Notes: generated by a model not told the origin, from the letters alone. Positions 36,001-45,379 are shown, counted from the first letter of the stretch. The stretch: 64,000 nt of DNA from Citrobacter rodentium NBRC 105723 = DSM 16636 (GCF_021278985.1 NZ_CP082833.1:3658001-3722000), one strand, 5' to 3'. Numbers and translations are program-made.

Positions 36001-37042
36001 ACGCTACCGCTTGTACAGCAAAATTACCGGCGGCCAGCGTATCGATCTTTTCGGCGCGCGGCTCGAGCAACTGCCGGATATCTGGCGCGATCTGATCGCC
36101 GCCGGGTTCGAAACCGGGCACGCCTACGGCAAGTCGCTGCGCACGGTGAAATCCTGCGTTGGCTCTACCTGGTGTCGCTATGGCGTACAGGATTCGACCC
36201 GGCTGGCGATTACGCTGGAGAACCGCTACAAGGGGCTGCGCGCGCCGCATAAAATCAAAATGGCGGTCTCCGGCTGCACCCGCGAATGCGCCGAAGCGCA
36301 GAGCAAAGACGTCGGAGCGATCGCCACCGACAAGGGCTGGAACCTGTACCTGTGCGGTAACGGCGGCATGAAGCCGCGTCACGCCGATCTGTTCGCCAGC
36401 GACCTCGACAGCGAAACGCTGATTCGCACCATCGACCGCTTTCTGATGTTCTACATCCGTACCGCCGATCGCTTACAGCGCACCAGCAGCTGGATGGAGA
36501 ATCTGGAAGGCGGCATCGACTATCTGCGCGAGGTGATCGTGGAGGACAGCCTGGGCATTGCTGAAGAGCTGGAGCAGGAGATGGCGCGCGTTGTGGCAAG
36601 CTATCAGTGCGAATGGCAGACCACGCTGAACGATCCGCAGCAGCTGGCGTTGTTCCGCGCCAGCATTAACGATCCGGCGCAGCCGGAAACGACAAAACCG
36701 TGGCAGGCGGTGTGCGGCGTGGAGGAGATCCCGGACCAGATGGGCGTCGGCGCGCGGCTGGGGGAGCGGCAGATTGCGCTGTTTCGCTTCGGCAAAACCG
36801 TCTACGCGCTGGATAACTGCGAGCCGGGCAGCGAGGCCAGCGTGCTGGCGCGCGGCATGGTGGGTGATGCGGGCGGCGAGCCGATCGTCATTTCACCGCT
36901 GTACAAACAGCGTATCCGCCTGCGCGATGGCCGCCAGTGTGAGAGCGGCGAACCGCTGGTGCGCGCCTGGCCGGTGAAAGTGGAAGGGGGGACCGTCTGG
37001 GTGGGCAACCAGGCGCTGCTGCTGCGCGCGGAGGCGTCATGA
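33050..37042 (+). CDS. nasB: Fused NasC-NasB: NADH oxidoreductase plus assimilatory nitrite reductase
   Basis: One 1330-residue frame where Klebsiella is described with separate nasC and nasB. Residues 1 to about 395 form an FAD/NAD(P) reductase like NasC (MRRVVIIGNGMAATRLVEAL; VLGGGVLGVEAAAALRR). From residue 398 (ATG 34241) a complete NirB-type reductase follows: a second FAD/NAD module (VVGHGMVGHHFLEQ), a BFD-type [2Fe-2S] segment (CSCHNVSKADI ... GCGGC), siroheme/[4Fe-4S] motifs (CVGSTWC and CTREC) and a NirD-like C-terminal domain. It would reduce nitrite to ammonium in the cytoplasm. No stop separates the parts; an ACAGGA before ATG 34241 may allow internal initiation. ATG at 33050 is chosen after GGAGAGGGAG. 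Confidence 0.9.
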   Translation: MRRVVIIGNGMAATRLVEALTASGQQQLRITLIGDEPHPAYNRIQLSPVLGGEKPFAQTVLHPPQWYSERGITVLSGETVTAVDTAARTLTTDRRALGWDELVFATGSVPFIPPIDGAGQAHVTAFRTLRDVQKIRQASGPALVLGGGVLGVEAAAALRRTGDNVTLVHRADRLMEQQLDCQASALLQAELSARGIDYLLSSGISRIGERSVTLLDGRQIAAQRVVIATGVQPNVRLAQASGIPCRRGIVVDGQLRTAIAGVSAVGECCEIDGQTWGLVAPCLAQAAALAARLLGQPQDDFHWQESGIRLKVTGIELFSAGEVDAAPGDEVHTCTDPLSGHYRRLLIRDGRLRGVLLMGDCRSAASFTGLLASGAAANPDWLFDHFDTPTSVTGPMTMTKPTLAVVGHGMVGHHFLEQCVSRNLHEQYHIVVFGEERYAAYDRVHLSEYFAGRSAQSLSLAQDDFFVRHGIELRLSQRVSAIDREARVIRTASGHETHWDKLVLVTGSYPFVPPVKGNDAPACFVYRTLDDLDAIAAKAGTARRGVVIGGGLLGLEAANALRQLGLETHVVEFAPNLMAVQLDSAGAAMLREKIEALGVGVHTGKATTEIETTDDGLRLHFADGCHLDTDMVVFSAGIRPQDALARGAGLQTGERGGICIDGRCLTPDEAIFAIGECALWEGRIFGLVAPGYQMARVAASILAQEEAAFSGADMSTKLKLLGVDVASFGDAQGRTPGAKSYQWSDGPAQVYKKIVVSDDGKALLGGVLVGDAGDYATLLQMMLNGMALPARPEALILPALSASAPKALGVAALPDSAQICSCHNVSKADICQAVSAGATDIGAIKQCTRAATGCGGCSALVRQVMEQQLAVQGVVVKKDICEHFPYSRQEIYHLVRVNRIHTFEQLISRYGQGHGCEICKPLVGSVLASCWNDYLLKPAHRPLQDTNDRFFANIQKDGSYSVVPRMAAGEVTAEGLIAIGEIARRYRLYSKITGGQRIDLFGARLEQLPDIWRDLIAAGFETGHAYGKSLRTVKSCVGSTWCRYGVQDSTRLAITLENRYKGLRAPHKIKMAVSGCTRECAEAQSKDVGAIATDKGWNLYLCGNGGMKPRHADLFASDLDSETLIRTIDRFLMFYIRTADRLQRTSSWMENLEGGIDYLREVIVEDSLGIAEELEQEMARVVASYQCEWQTTLNDPQQLALFRASINDPAQPETTKPWQAVCGVEEIPDQMGVGARLGERQIALFRFGKTVYALDNCEPGSEASVLARGMVGDAGGEPIVISPLYKQRIRLRDGRQCESGEPLVRAWPVKVEGGTVWVGNQALLLRAEAS

Positions 37043-39621
37043 GCGAAACGCGAACAACCTGCCCCTACTGCGGCGTCGGCTGCGGCGTCATTGCCGGGGT
37101 GAGCGAAAAGGGGATTACCATAAAGGGCGACCCGCAACATCCGGCAAACGCGGGACGTCTGTGCGTCAAAGGCGCGGCGCTGGCGGAAACCACCGCGCTG
37201 ACCGGCAGGCTGCTGCATCCGCAGGTGGACGGCGAAAGGGTAAGCTGGCGGCAGGCGCTGGAAACCGCGGGCCAGCGGCTGAAGACGATTATCGACCACC
37301 ACGGGCCGAACGCGGTGGCGTTCTACGCCTCCGGGCAGCTGTTAACCGAGGATTATTACGCCGCCAATAAGCTGATGAAGGGCTTTATCGGCGCGGCCAA
37401 TATCGATACCAACTCCCGGCTTTGCATGTCGTCGGCGGTTACCGGCTATAAGCGGGCGTTTGGCGAAGATGTGGTGCCGTGCAGCTATGAAGACGTTGAG
37501 CAGAGCGATCTGGTGATACTGGTCGGATCGAACGCCGCCTGGACCCATCCGGTGCTGTATCAGCGTCTGGCGCAGGCGAAAGCGGTCCGTCCGGCAATGC
37601 GGGTGGTGGTGATCGACCCGCGGCGCACGGCGACCTGCGACATCGCCGATCTGCATCTTCCCCTGGCGCCGGGGAGCGACGCCGGGCTGTTTGTCGGCCT
37701 GCTGAACGCCATTCATCAGAGCGGCCTGACGAAGAGCGATTTTGCCGGTGCGCCAGAGGCTTTGGCGCTGGCCGAAGCGTGGTCACCGGCGCGCGTGGCG
37801 CAGTTTTGCGGACTGGAGCCGCAGGCCGTTACCGCCTTTTATGACTGGTTTATCAGCGCGCCGACCGCCATCACTCTCTACTGTATGGGAATTAACCAGT
37901 CGGCCAGCGGTAGCGATAAGTGCAGTGCCATCATTAACGCGCATCTCGCCAGCGGTAAGTTCGACCGCGCGGGCTGCGGCCCGTTTTCGCTGACCGGACA
38001 GCCAAATGCGATGGGAGGGCGGGAAGTGGGCGGTCTGGCGACCCAGCTTGCCGCGCATATGAACTTTGAGCCTGACGATTTATCGCGCGTTGCCCGCTTC
38101 TGGGGCACAGAACGGCTGGCGCAAACCCCCGGGCTGATGGCGGTGGATCTGTTCGCGGCCATCGCCGCAGGCGAGGTCAAAGCGGTGTGGATTATGGGCA
38201 CCAATCCTGCCGTTTCGCTTCCGGACAGCCACGCGGTGAGCCAGGCGCTGGCGGCGTGTCCGCTGGTGATCGTCTCTGAGGTCGTCGCCAGCACCGATAC
38301 CAGCCGCTTTGCGCATATTCGCTTTCCGGCGCTGGCGTGGGGAGAGAAGGAGGGGACGGTGACGAACTCCGAGCGCCGGATTTCACGCCAGCGGGCATTT
38401 TTGCCCGCGCCGGGGGAGGCGCGCGCCGACTGGTGGATCATCGCGCAAATGGCGAAACGACTGGGCTTTGCCGCAGCCTTTGACTGGCCGGACGCATGGG
38501 CGGTGTTTCGTGAACACGCCGCGCTTTCCGGCTTTGAGAACAACGGCGAGCGGGCGTTTGATATCAGCGCGCTGGCTGATCTCAGTCGGGAACAGTGGCA
38601 GGCCATGACGCCGGTGCGCTGGCCGCTCAGCCGCACGCCCGACGCGCCGCAGAGGTGGCGGCGTCTGCGGATGGCGCCGGTGGCGCCGCAGGGCATGAAA
38701 GCGCAGTGCGATGCGCTTTATCCGCTGGTGCTGAATAGCGGACGCATCCGCGATCAGTGGCATACCATGACCCGCACCGGCAACGTGCCGCGCCTGATGC
38801 AGCACATCAGCGAGCCGACGGTCGAACTTGCCCCCGGTGACGCGGAGCGGCTTCAGTTAACGGATGGCGGGCTGTGCCGGATCCACTCGGTGCGCGGGGT
38901 AATGGTGGCGAGGGTGGCGATCCTGCCGGGACAGCGTCCGGGCAGCGCGTTCGCGCCAATGCACTGGAACGATCGCTTTGCCCGCCAGGGACGCGTCAAT
39001 GCGCTGGTGGCGGCGGTGTGCGATCCGCATTCGGGACAGCCGGAAAGCAAGCAGACGGCGGTACGGATTACGCCGTGGCAGCCGCGCTGGCAGGGCGAAT
39101 TGTTCAGCCGCGAGGCGCTGTCGCTGCCGCCCTTTGTTCACGGCTGGCGAAAGGCCGCGCCGTGCGGGCAGCGGTACGTCCTGGCTGCCGATCGGCTGCC
39201 CGCCGACTGGCTGGAAAACCACTGCATCGCCGAAGGCTGGCAGGTGCAGCGCGCCGCGACGCCGCAGAGTCTGCATCTGCTGGCCTGGCATAACGGAGAG
39301 CTGATGCTGGGGCTGTGGTCAGGGGCCGCGCGGCCTGAGGTTGACGAGGCGCTGATCATCCAGGCGTTTCGCGCGCCGCCGGAAAGCGCGCAGGGGCGTC
39401 AGGCGCTGCTGCGCGGAAAGGCGGGAAGTGAGCGCGCCGATCCCGGCGCTATTGTCTGTAGCTGTTTTAGCGTTGGCGAAAAGGCCATTGCGCAGGCGAT
39501 TGCCGGCGGCTGCGATTCCGTTTCTGCGCTGGGCAAGACGTTACGCTGCGGCACCAACTGCGGTTCCTGCATTCCGGAACTGCAGGCGCTGCTGAATCAG
39601 ACGCTTCCCTGCAGGAATTAA
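37039..39621 (+). CDS. nasA: Assimilatory nitrate reductase catalytic subunit NasA
   Basis: An 860-residue molybdopterin (bis-MGD) enzyme that reduces nitrate to nitrite in the cytoplasm. The N-terminal [4Fe-4S] site is CPYCGVGC followed by GRLCVKG. The Mo-cofactor body follows, and a BFD-type [2Fe-2S] domain lies at the C-terminus (CSCFSVGEKAIAQAI ... CGTNCGSC), as in Klebsiella NasA. Its ATG overlaps the previous stop by four bases. It draws electrons through the NasC-type reductase, here fused to NasB. Confidence 0.95.
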   Translation: MSETRTTCPYCGVGCGVIAGVSEKGITIKGDPQHPANAGRLCVKGAALAETTALTGRLLHPQVDGERVSWRQALETAGQRLKTIIDHHGPNAVAFYASGQLLTEDYYAANKLMKGFIGAANIDTNSRLCMSSAVTGYKRAFGEDVVPCSYEDVEQSDLVILVGSNAAWTHPVLYQRLAQAKAVRPAMRVVVIDPRRTATCDIADLHLPLAPGSDAGLFVGLLNAIHQSGLTKSDFAGAPEALALAEAWSPARVAQFCGLEPQAVTAFYDWFISAPTAITLYCMGINQSASGSDKCSAIINAHLASGKFDRAGCGPFSLTGQPNAMGGREVGGLATQLAAHMNFEPDDLSRVARFWGTERLAQTPGLMAVDLFAAIAAGEVKAVWIMGTNPAVSLPDSHAVSQALAACPLVIVSEVVASTDTSRFAHIRFPALAWGEKEGTVTNSERRISRQRAFLPAPGEARADWWIIAQMAKRLGFAAAFDWPDAWAVFREHAALSGFENNGERAFDISALADLSREQWQAMTPVRWPLSRTPDAPQRWRRLRMAPVAPQGMKAQCDALYPLVLNSGRIRDQWHTMTRTGNVPRLMQHISEPTVELAPGDAERLQLTDGGLCRIHSVRGVMVARVAILPGQRPGSAFAPMHWNDRFARQGRVNALVAAVCDPHSGQPESKQTAVRITPWQPRWQGELFSREALSLPPFVHGWRKAAPCGQRYVLAADRLPADWLENHCIAEGWQVQRAATPQSLHLLAWHNGELMLGLWSGAARPEVDEALIIQAFRAPPESAQGRQALLRGKAGSERADPGAIVCSCFSVGEKAIAQAIAGGCDSVSALGKTLRCGTNCGSCIPELQALLNQTLPCRN

Positions 39622-39722
39622 GGATATTCCTGAAAGTGTGAGAAAGCCTGCAAAACGGTGATAAATCGGGTAGGCTTTTGCTGGAATACCTTTACAGACT
39701 GACGTAAGAAGCCGCCGCTGAT

Positions 39723-41129
39723 TTGAGCCGTTTTGTTCCGCACTCCACGCTTTTCTCTCTGTTCCTGCTGCTGGCGGGCGGTTGCGCCTGCGCGCAATCC
39801 TCATTTGTTCAGCAGGCGGCGAATCCGTTCGATAATAACCAGGACGGCCTGCCGGATCTCGGTATGATGCCGGAGTCGCATGAGGGCGAGAAACAATTTG
39901 CGGAGATGGTAAAGGCGTTTGGCGAAGCCAGCATGACTGACAACGGTCTGGATACCGGCGAACAGGCGAAACAGTTTGCTTTCGACCAGGTGCGCGATGC
40001 GCTGAGCGCGCAGGTTAATCAGCATCTGGAGTCCTGGCTGTCGCCCTGGGGAAACGCCAGCGTCAATGTGCAGGTCGACAATCAGGGCAAGTTCAACGGC
40101 AGTCGGGGAAGCTGGTTTATCCCGTGGCAGGATAACCTGCGCTATCTCACCTGGAGTCAGCTGGGGCTTACCCGCCAGGAGGACGGACTGGTGAGCAATG
40201 TGGGTATCGGTCAGCGCTGGGCGCGCGATGGCTGGCTGCTGGGTTACAACACCTTCTACGATAACCTGCTTGATGAGGATCTCCAGCGCGCCGGGCTGGG
40301 CGCCGAGGCGTGGGGCGAATATCTGCGCCTGTCCGCCAACTATTACCAGCCGTTCGCCTCCTGGCATGAACGCTCCGCCACTCAGGAGCAGCGGATGGCG
40401 CGCGGCTACGACGTCAGCGCGCAGATGCGCATGCCGTTCTATCAGCATCTCGACACCCGCGTCAGCGTCGAACAGTACTTTGGCGACAGCGTCGATCTGT
40501 TCGATTCCGGCAAGGGCTACCACAATCCGCTGGCGGTAAGTCTCGGGCTGAACTACACGCCGGTGCCGCTGGTAACCGTGACCGCCCAGCATAAGCAGGG
40601 CGAGAGCGGCGTCAGCCAGAACAACCTCGGCCTGAACCTTAACTACCGCTTCGGCGTACCGCTGAAAAAACAGCTGGCGGCAAGTGAAGTGGCGGAGAGT
40701 AAATCGCTGCGCGGCAGCCGTTATGACAGTCCGCAGCGTAACAGCCTGCCGGTGATCGAGTACCGGCAGCGGAAAACCCTGAGCGTATTTCTGGCGACGC
40801 CGCCGTGGGATCTGCAGCCGGGCGAAACGGTGCCGTTAAAGCTTCAGGTGCGCAGCCTGCACGGGATACGCCATGTGAGCTGGCAGGGCGATACGCAGGC
40901 GCTGAGCCTGACCGCAGGGGCGAATGCTGACAGTATTGACGGCTGGACGATCATCATGCCGACGTGGGACAGCAGCGAAGGGGCAATCCACCGCTGGCGG
41001 CTGTCGGTGGTAGTGGAGGATGAGAAAGGGCAGCGTGTCTCTTCCAATGAGATCACGCTTGCGCTGACGGAGCCGTTTATGGCGATGTCGGACGACGATC
41101 CGCGCTGGCGATTGCTGTCGGAGGAGTAA
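39723..41129 (+). CDS. ychO: Invasin/intimin-like inverse autotransporter-type protein YchO
   Basis: A 468-residue outer-membrane protein with an intimin/invasin-type beta-barrel (LESWLSPWGNASVNVQVDNQ; VGIGQRWARDGWLLGYNTFYDN; LSLGLNYTPVPLVTV) and a short Ig-like end, closely matching E. coli YchO. The best start is a TTG at 39723, which gives the E. coli-like MSRFVPHSTLFSLFLLLAGG signal. A weak hairpin (arms AAAGCCT/AGGCTTT, about 39644-39680) in the upstream gap may end nasA. Its stop abuts the narL stop with no gap. Role in adhesion is suggested by family only. Confidence 0.9.
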   Translation: MSRFVPHSTLFSLFLLLAGGCACAQSSFVQQAANPFDNNQDGLPDLGMMPESHEGEKQFAEMVKAFGEASMTDNGLDTGEQAKQFAFDQVRDALSAQVNQHLESWLSPWGNASVNVQVDNQGKFNGSRGSWFIPWQDNLRYLTWSQLGLTRQEDGLVSNVGIGQRWARDGWLLGYNTFYDNLLDEDLQRAGLGAEAWGEYLRLSANYYQPFASWHERSATQEQRMARGYDVSAQMRMPFYQHLDTRVSVEQYFGDSVDLFDSGKGYHNPLAVSLGLNYTPVPLVTVTAQHKQGESGVSQNNLGLNLNYRFGVPLKKQLAASEVAESKSLRGSRYDSPQRNSLPVIEYRQRKTLSVFLATPPWDLQPGETVPLKLQVRSLHGIRHVSWQGDTQALSLTAGANADSIDGWTIIMPTWDSSEGAIHRWRLSVVVEDEKGQRVSSNEITLALTEPFMAMSDDDPRWRLLSEE

Positions 41130-41780
41130 TCAGAAGATACGTTCCTGATGCACCCAGACCGCCGCTTCGACGCGTGATTTCAGCTTCATCTTCTTCAGCA
41201 TATGTTTGACGTGTACTTTTACCGTGCTTTCGGTGATATCCAGACGGCGGGCGATCATTTTATTCGGCAGCCCCTGAGCGATGAGCTTCAGAATATCGCG
41301 TTCGCGCGGGGTCAGCTGCGTCACGTCGCGGTCGGAGGTGGCGCGGTTGGCGCGCAGGCTGGCGGCCAGCACCGGGGTTAACGCCTCGCTGAGCACCATC
41401 TCGCCAGCGGCGGCCTGCTGGAGAGATTTCAGCAGATCTTCCGGCTCCATATCTTTCAGCAGATAGCCGTCCGCGCCGCGTTTCAGCGCCGTCACGACGT
41501 CTTCTTCATGGTTTGAGACGCTGAACACCACAATCCGCCCTGACAGCGCCTTTTCGCGCAGCTTGTCGAGGGTTTCCAGTCCGTTCATGCCTGGCATATT
41601 CAGATCCAGCAGGATCAGATCCGGGTCAAGCGATTCCGCCAGTTCAATACCCTGTTCGCCGTTACTGGCTTCGCCGACCACGGTAATGTCCGCCGCCATG
41701 CTGACAAGCTGTTTGACGCCGGTCCGCAGCATCGGATGATCGTCGATGAGCAGGATGGTTGCCTGTTCCGGATTATTCAT
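41130..41780 (-). CDS. narL: Nitrate/nitrite response regulator NarL
   Basis: A 216-residue response regulator. ATG at 41780 (MNNPEQATILLIDDHPMLRT) is the standard start; the longer frame runs into narX. The receiver domain has the phospho-acceptor in DLILLDLNMPGMNG, and the C-terminal LuxR-type HTH is LTPRERDILKLIAQGLPNKM. It overlaps narX by eight bases. Phosphorylated NarL binds TACYYMT heptamers, seen before narK and narG. Confidence 0.97.
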   Translation of the reverse strand: MNNPEQATILLIDDHPMLRTGVKQLVSMAADITVVGEASNGEQGIELAESLDPDLILLDLNMPGMNGLETLDKLREKALSGRIVVFSVSNHEEDVVTALKRGADGYLLKDMEPEDLLKSLQQAAAGEMVLSEALTPVLAASLRANRATSDRDVTQLTPRERDILKLIAQGLPNKMIARRLDITESTVKVHVKHMLKKMKLKSRVEAAVWVHQERIF

Positions 41781-43569
41781 GGGTATCTCCTTGAACTTCT
41801 GTGAAGTATTTTTCGGGAATAAATGTGACAGCGACTTCCGTTCCCCCCGTCTCGCGACGGCGTACCCGGCAATCACCGCGCAGGCTCTGCGCCCGGTCGC
41901 GCATGATGATCATGCCGTAGTGATTACTGCGTTCGGCGTTTTCAGGAACGCCGCAGCCGTTGTCCTGTACGGTTAATCTGACCTGCCTGCCTTTGAGCGC
42001 CACGGTGACCACCACTTCGTCGGCCCGGGAGTGTTTCAGCGCATTGCTTAACGCTTCGCGGGCGATTTGCAGCAGGTGGATCGCCTGATGCGACGGGACG
42101 AGGCGCGGCGGCAGCTGGTAATCCAGCTTCACCGGAAAACCGAAGCGGGCGCTGTATTCCTGACAGCTGGCCTCCAGCGCGGGGCGCAGGCCGGGCTCGG
42201 TCAGCTGTAACCGGAAGGTGGTTAACAGTTCGCGCAGCTGCGCCCACGAGGCGTTCAGTTCGTTGCGGATCTGGCTGAGCAGCTCGCGGCTGCTTTCCGG
42301 CAACGTGTCGCCCTGCATCTGCAGGCAACTGACCTGCATCTTCATACAGGAGAGCGATTGGGCAATAGAATCATGCAGTTCGCGCGCAATGGTGGCACGC
42401 TCTTCCATGACAATCAACTGCTGCTGGCGCTCCTGATGGCGATCCAGCGCCAGCGTTGCGGTGAGTTGCTCAACTAACGTATCCACCAGCTGCTGCTGAT
42501 CGTGGCTCAGATGCCGTCCTGACGGCAGGGTCGCCAGCAGGATGCCGTACTGGGTGTGGGTATCGGTCAGGCGCCACTTCAGGGTCATGCCGCCGTCAAT
42601 GTCCGGCAACGCGCCGCGCGGACATAAATGACAGCCTTTGTCGTCGCAGCTGATGTCGGACTGACAGGTAAATTCCTGATGATTATCTTCATCTTCCTGG
42701 TCATAGACCCGCAGTTCGATATCATGCAGCAGCGTCAAATTTTGCAAACCGTTGAGTACTGGTGACAGACGCTCGCAAAGGGGCGCCTGCGAGTGCAGAC
42801 GGCGGTTGGCCTGCCAGAGAAACGACAGGATCTGGTTTTTCTGCTCCAGTCCGGCGGTTTTCTCTTTTACCCGCTGTTCCAGCACCGAGTAGCTTTCCGC
42901 CAGTTCGTCAGACATGTTGTTCAGCGCGTCGCCCAGCATCGCCATTTCATTGCGTCCGCTGATATGGGCGCGTTGGCTAAAGTCGCGCTGGCTGACGGCG
43001 CGGGCGATTGACAGCAGCTGTTTCCACGGTTGTAGCAGACGCGCGCGCAGCCAGATGATGGTAAACACCAGCAGCAGCGCCATAAAGATCGCCATCATCC
43101 GGTGCACCATCACCACGCGCTCAATGCGCATTTCGGTGGTGTGATCAAACGCCGACACCAGATTATCCAGCCCGGTAACGAAACGTCCCACATCCGCCGC
43201 CACGGCATCGCGGGCTGTGGCGTTCTGCAGACCCGGCATCAGCTCGCTGCGCCAGTAGTCCTGCAACGCTTTAAGCTGCGCCTGCTGGCCGTCGCGCTGC
43301 GCGGCGCGGGTGAGTTCCGGACTGAACGCCGTGCGCGTCATCTCATCCAGCAGCGTCTGGTCGCTGTTCTGCAACGGCACGGCGGCCAGCAGACGATAGC
43401 TCTGCATTCGCAGCGAACCCGCTTTGTTAATCGCGTGCGCGCTACCCTGTACCCCCTGCACCAGCCAGCCGGAGACGGCCATGCCCGCCACGCCAATGGC
43501 GGTGGAGAGCATCACGATAAGCGCCACCTGGTTGACCAGCGTGAGCGGGGAGAGACAACGTTTTAGCAT
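41773..43569 (-). CDS. narX: Nitrate/nitrite sensor histidine kinase NarX
   Basis: A 598-residue membrane sensor. Two transmembrane helices flank a periplasmic nitrate-binding domain that includes the P-box-like segment INKAGSLRMQSYRLLAA. HAMP, a cysteine-rich central module (CDDKGCHLCPRG) and a HisKA_3-type kinase (RATIARELHDSIAQSLSCMK, with catalytic histidine in ELHDS) follow, then the HATPase domain with NGCGVPEN. It phosphorylates NarL when nitrate or nitrite is present. Confidence 0.97.
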   Translation of the reverse strand: MLKRCLSPLTLVNQVALIVMLSTAIGVAGMAVSGWLVQGVQGSAHAINKAGSLRMQSYRLLAAVPLQNSDQTLLDEMTRTAFSPELTRAAQRDGQQAQLKALQDYWRSELMPGLQNATARDAVAADVGRFVTGLDNLVSAFDHTTEMRIERVVMVHRMMAIFMALLLVFTIIWLRARLLQPWKQLLSIARAVSQRDFSQRAHISGRNEMAMLGDALNNMSDELAESYSVLEQRVKEKTAGLEQKNQILSFLWQANRRLHSQAPLCERLSPVLNGLQNLTLLHDIELRVYDQEDEDNHQEFTCQSDISCDDKGCHLCPRGALPDIDGGMTLKWRLTDTHTQYGILLATLPSGRHLSHDQQQLVDTLVEQLTATLALDRHQERQQQLIVMEERATIARELHDSIAQSLSCMKMQVSCLQMQGDTLPESSRELLSQIRNELNASWAQLRELLTTFRLQLTEPGLRPALEASCQEYSARFGFPVKLDYQLPPRLVPSHQAIHLLQIAREALSNALKHSRADEVVVTVALKGRQVRLTVQDNGCGVPENAERSNHYGMIIMRDRAQSLRGDCRVRRRETGGTEVAVTFIPEKYFTEVQGDTHE

Positions 43570-43909
43570 AAAACCTTCTTCCTTCAGGTTGCCGACGACG
43601 GGGCGGGAACCTTAATGAATGACGATACGGCAGGCAGGGGCGTTATTCTCGGCTATCACCTGGAGTATACCCATACCTATAACGAGTTACCCCTTAATTG
43701 CCGCTAACAGGGGTGATTCTGGAAAGAGAGGAGTAGGGGCGGTCAGGGCCGTGAAAAACCACGTAATTTTTGCCGATTCTCGCTACTCACTTAGGATGAT
43801 CATCATTTTTTGGCACGTATAATGACGGCTTTTCCTTTGATTTGTATCAACTTTTCTCGCGCTGTAAACCCTAAGGTGGCAGGCATCGAATCGAGTATCA
43901 GAGGTGTCT
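43570..43909 (+). promoter_or_regulatory. narX-narK control region with FNR site and NarL heptamers
   Basis: TTGATTTGTATCAA at 43837-43850 is a perfect FNR site; the narK start would lie about 41 bases after its centre. Upstream are NarL-type heptamers TACCCAT (43668-43674), TACCTAT (43674-43680) and TACCCCT (43688-43694), and a further TACTCAC near 43784. This fits anaerobic, nitrate-induced narK expression as known in E. coli. Confidence 0.8.
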
Positions 43910-45301
43910 ATGAGTCACTCATCCATCCCCGAAAGGGCCTCCGGCGCATTAATTACCGAATGGAAACCGGAAGATCCGGCATTCTGGGCGCAACGTGGTC
44001 ATCGCATCGCCAGCCGCAACCTGTGGATTTCCGTCCCCTGTCTGCTGCTGGCGTTTTGCGTCTGGATGTTGTTCAGCGCAGTGGCGGTTAATCTGCCGAA
44101 GGTCGGCTTTAATTTCACCACCGATCAGCTGTTTATGCTGACGGCGCTGCCGTCGGTTTCGGGCGCGTTGTTGCGCGTGCCTTACTCCTTTATGGTGCCG
44201 CTGTTCGGTGGTCGCCGCTGGACCGCGTTCAGCACCGGGATCCTGATTGTGCCGTGCGTCTGGTTAGGCTTCGCGGTGCAGGATACCTCCACCCCGTTCA
44301 GCACCTTTATCCTGATATCACTGCTGTGCGGCTTTGCCGGGGCTAACTTCGCCTCCAGTATGGCGAACATCAGCTTCTTCTTTCCGAAGCAGAAGCAGGG
44401 CGGCGCGCTGGGACTGAACGGCGGTCTGGGCAATATGGGCGTTAGCGTAATGCAGCTGGTTGCGCCGCTGGCGGTTTCGCTGTCCATCTTTGCGGTATTC
44501 GGCAGCCACGGCGTTGAGCAACCGGATGGTTCTCAGCTCTATCTGGCGAACGCGGCGTGGATCTGGGTGCCGTTCCTTGCCATCTTTACCCTCGCAGCTT
44601 GGTTTGGCATGAACGAACTGGCTACCTCTAAAGCATCGTTAAAAGAGCAGCTTCCGGTACTGAAACGCGGACATCTGTGGATTATGAGCCTGCTGTACCT
44701 GGCGACGTTTGGCTCGTTCATCGGCTTCTCCGCCGGTTTCGCGATGCTCTCTAAAACCCAGTTTCCGGAGGTGCAGATCCTGCATTACGCCTTCTTTGGT
44801 CCCTTCGTGGGCGCGCTGGCGCGCTCGGCGGGCGGGGCGATCTCCGACCGTCTGGGCGGAACGCGCGTCACGCTGGTGAATTTCGTGCTGATGGCGATTT
44901 TCAGCGGTCTGCTGTTCCTGACCCTGCCAGTTAACGGTGCAGGCGGCAGCTTTATCGCCTTCTTTGCGGTGTTCCTGGCGCTGTTTATGACCGCCGGGCT
45001 GGGCAGCGGCTCCACTTTCCAGATGATTTCGGTGATCTTCCGTAAGCTGACGATGGATCGCGTGAAGGCGGAAGGCGGTTCCGAAGAGAAAGCCATGCGC
45101 GAAGCGGCCACCGATACCGCGGCAGCGCTGGGCTTTATCTCGGCGATTGGCGCGATCGGCGGCTTCTTTATCCCGAAAGCGTTCGGCACCTCGCTGGCCT
45201 TAACCGGTTCGCCGGTGGGCGCGATGAAATTATTCCTGATCTTCTATGTCGCCTGCGTGGTTATCACCTGGCTGGTATATGGACGGCATTCCAAAAAATA
45301 A
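43910..45301 (+). CDS. narK: Nitrate/nitrite antiporter NarK
   Basis: A 463-residue major facilitator of the nitrate/nitrite porter family with twelve membrane helices. I chose ATG 43910 (MSHSSIPERASGALITEWKP), the E. coli start; the GTG six bases earlier is unlikely. The two nitrate-signature segments are GFAGANFASSMANISFFFPK ... GGLGNMGVSVMQL and TAGLGSGSTFQMISVIFRK, and the substrate arginines lie in membrane helices near LLRVPYSF and FVGALARSAGG. It exchanges nitrate for nitrite during respiration. Confidence 0.97.
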   Translation: MSHSSIPERASGALITEWKPEDPAFWAQRGHRIASRNLWISVPCLLLAFCVWMLFSAVAVNLPKVGFNFTTDQLFMLTALPSVSGALLRVPYSFMVPLFGGRRWTAFSTGILIVPCVWLGFAVQDTSTPFSTFILISLLCGFAGANFASSMANISFFFPKQKQGGALGLNGGLGNMGVSVMQLVAPLAVSLSIFAVFGSHGVEQPDGSQLYLANAAWIWVPFLAIFTLAAWFGMNELATSKASLKEQLPVLKRGHLWIMSLLYLATFGSFIGFSAGFAMLSKTQFPEVQILHYAFFGPFVGALARSAGGAISDRLGGTRVTLVNFVLMAIFSGLLFLTLPVNGAGGSFIAFFAVFLALFMTAGLGSGSTFQMISVIFRKLTMDRVKAEGGSEEKAMREAATDTAAALGFISAIGAIGGFFIPKAFGTSLALTGSPVGAMKLFLIFYVACVVITWLVYGRHSKK

Positions 45302-45379
45302 AAACTACCCGCCATAATTCAGGCTGCGCGTTGGCTGCACGCCGAATTATCACGGTATCAATGTTGTTGATTATCCTTT

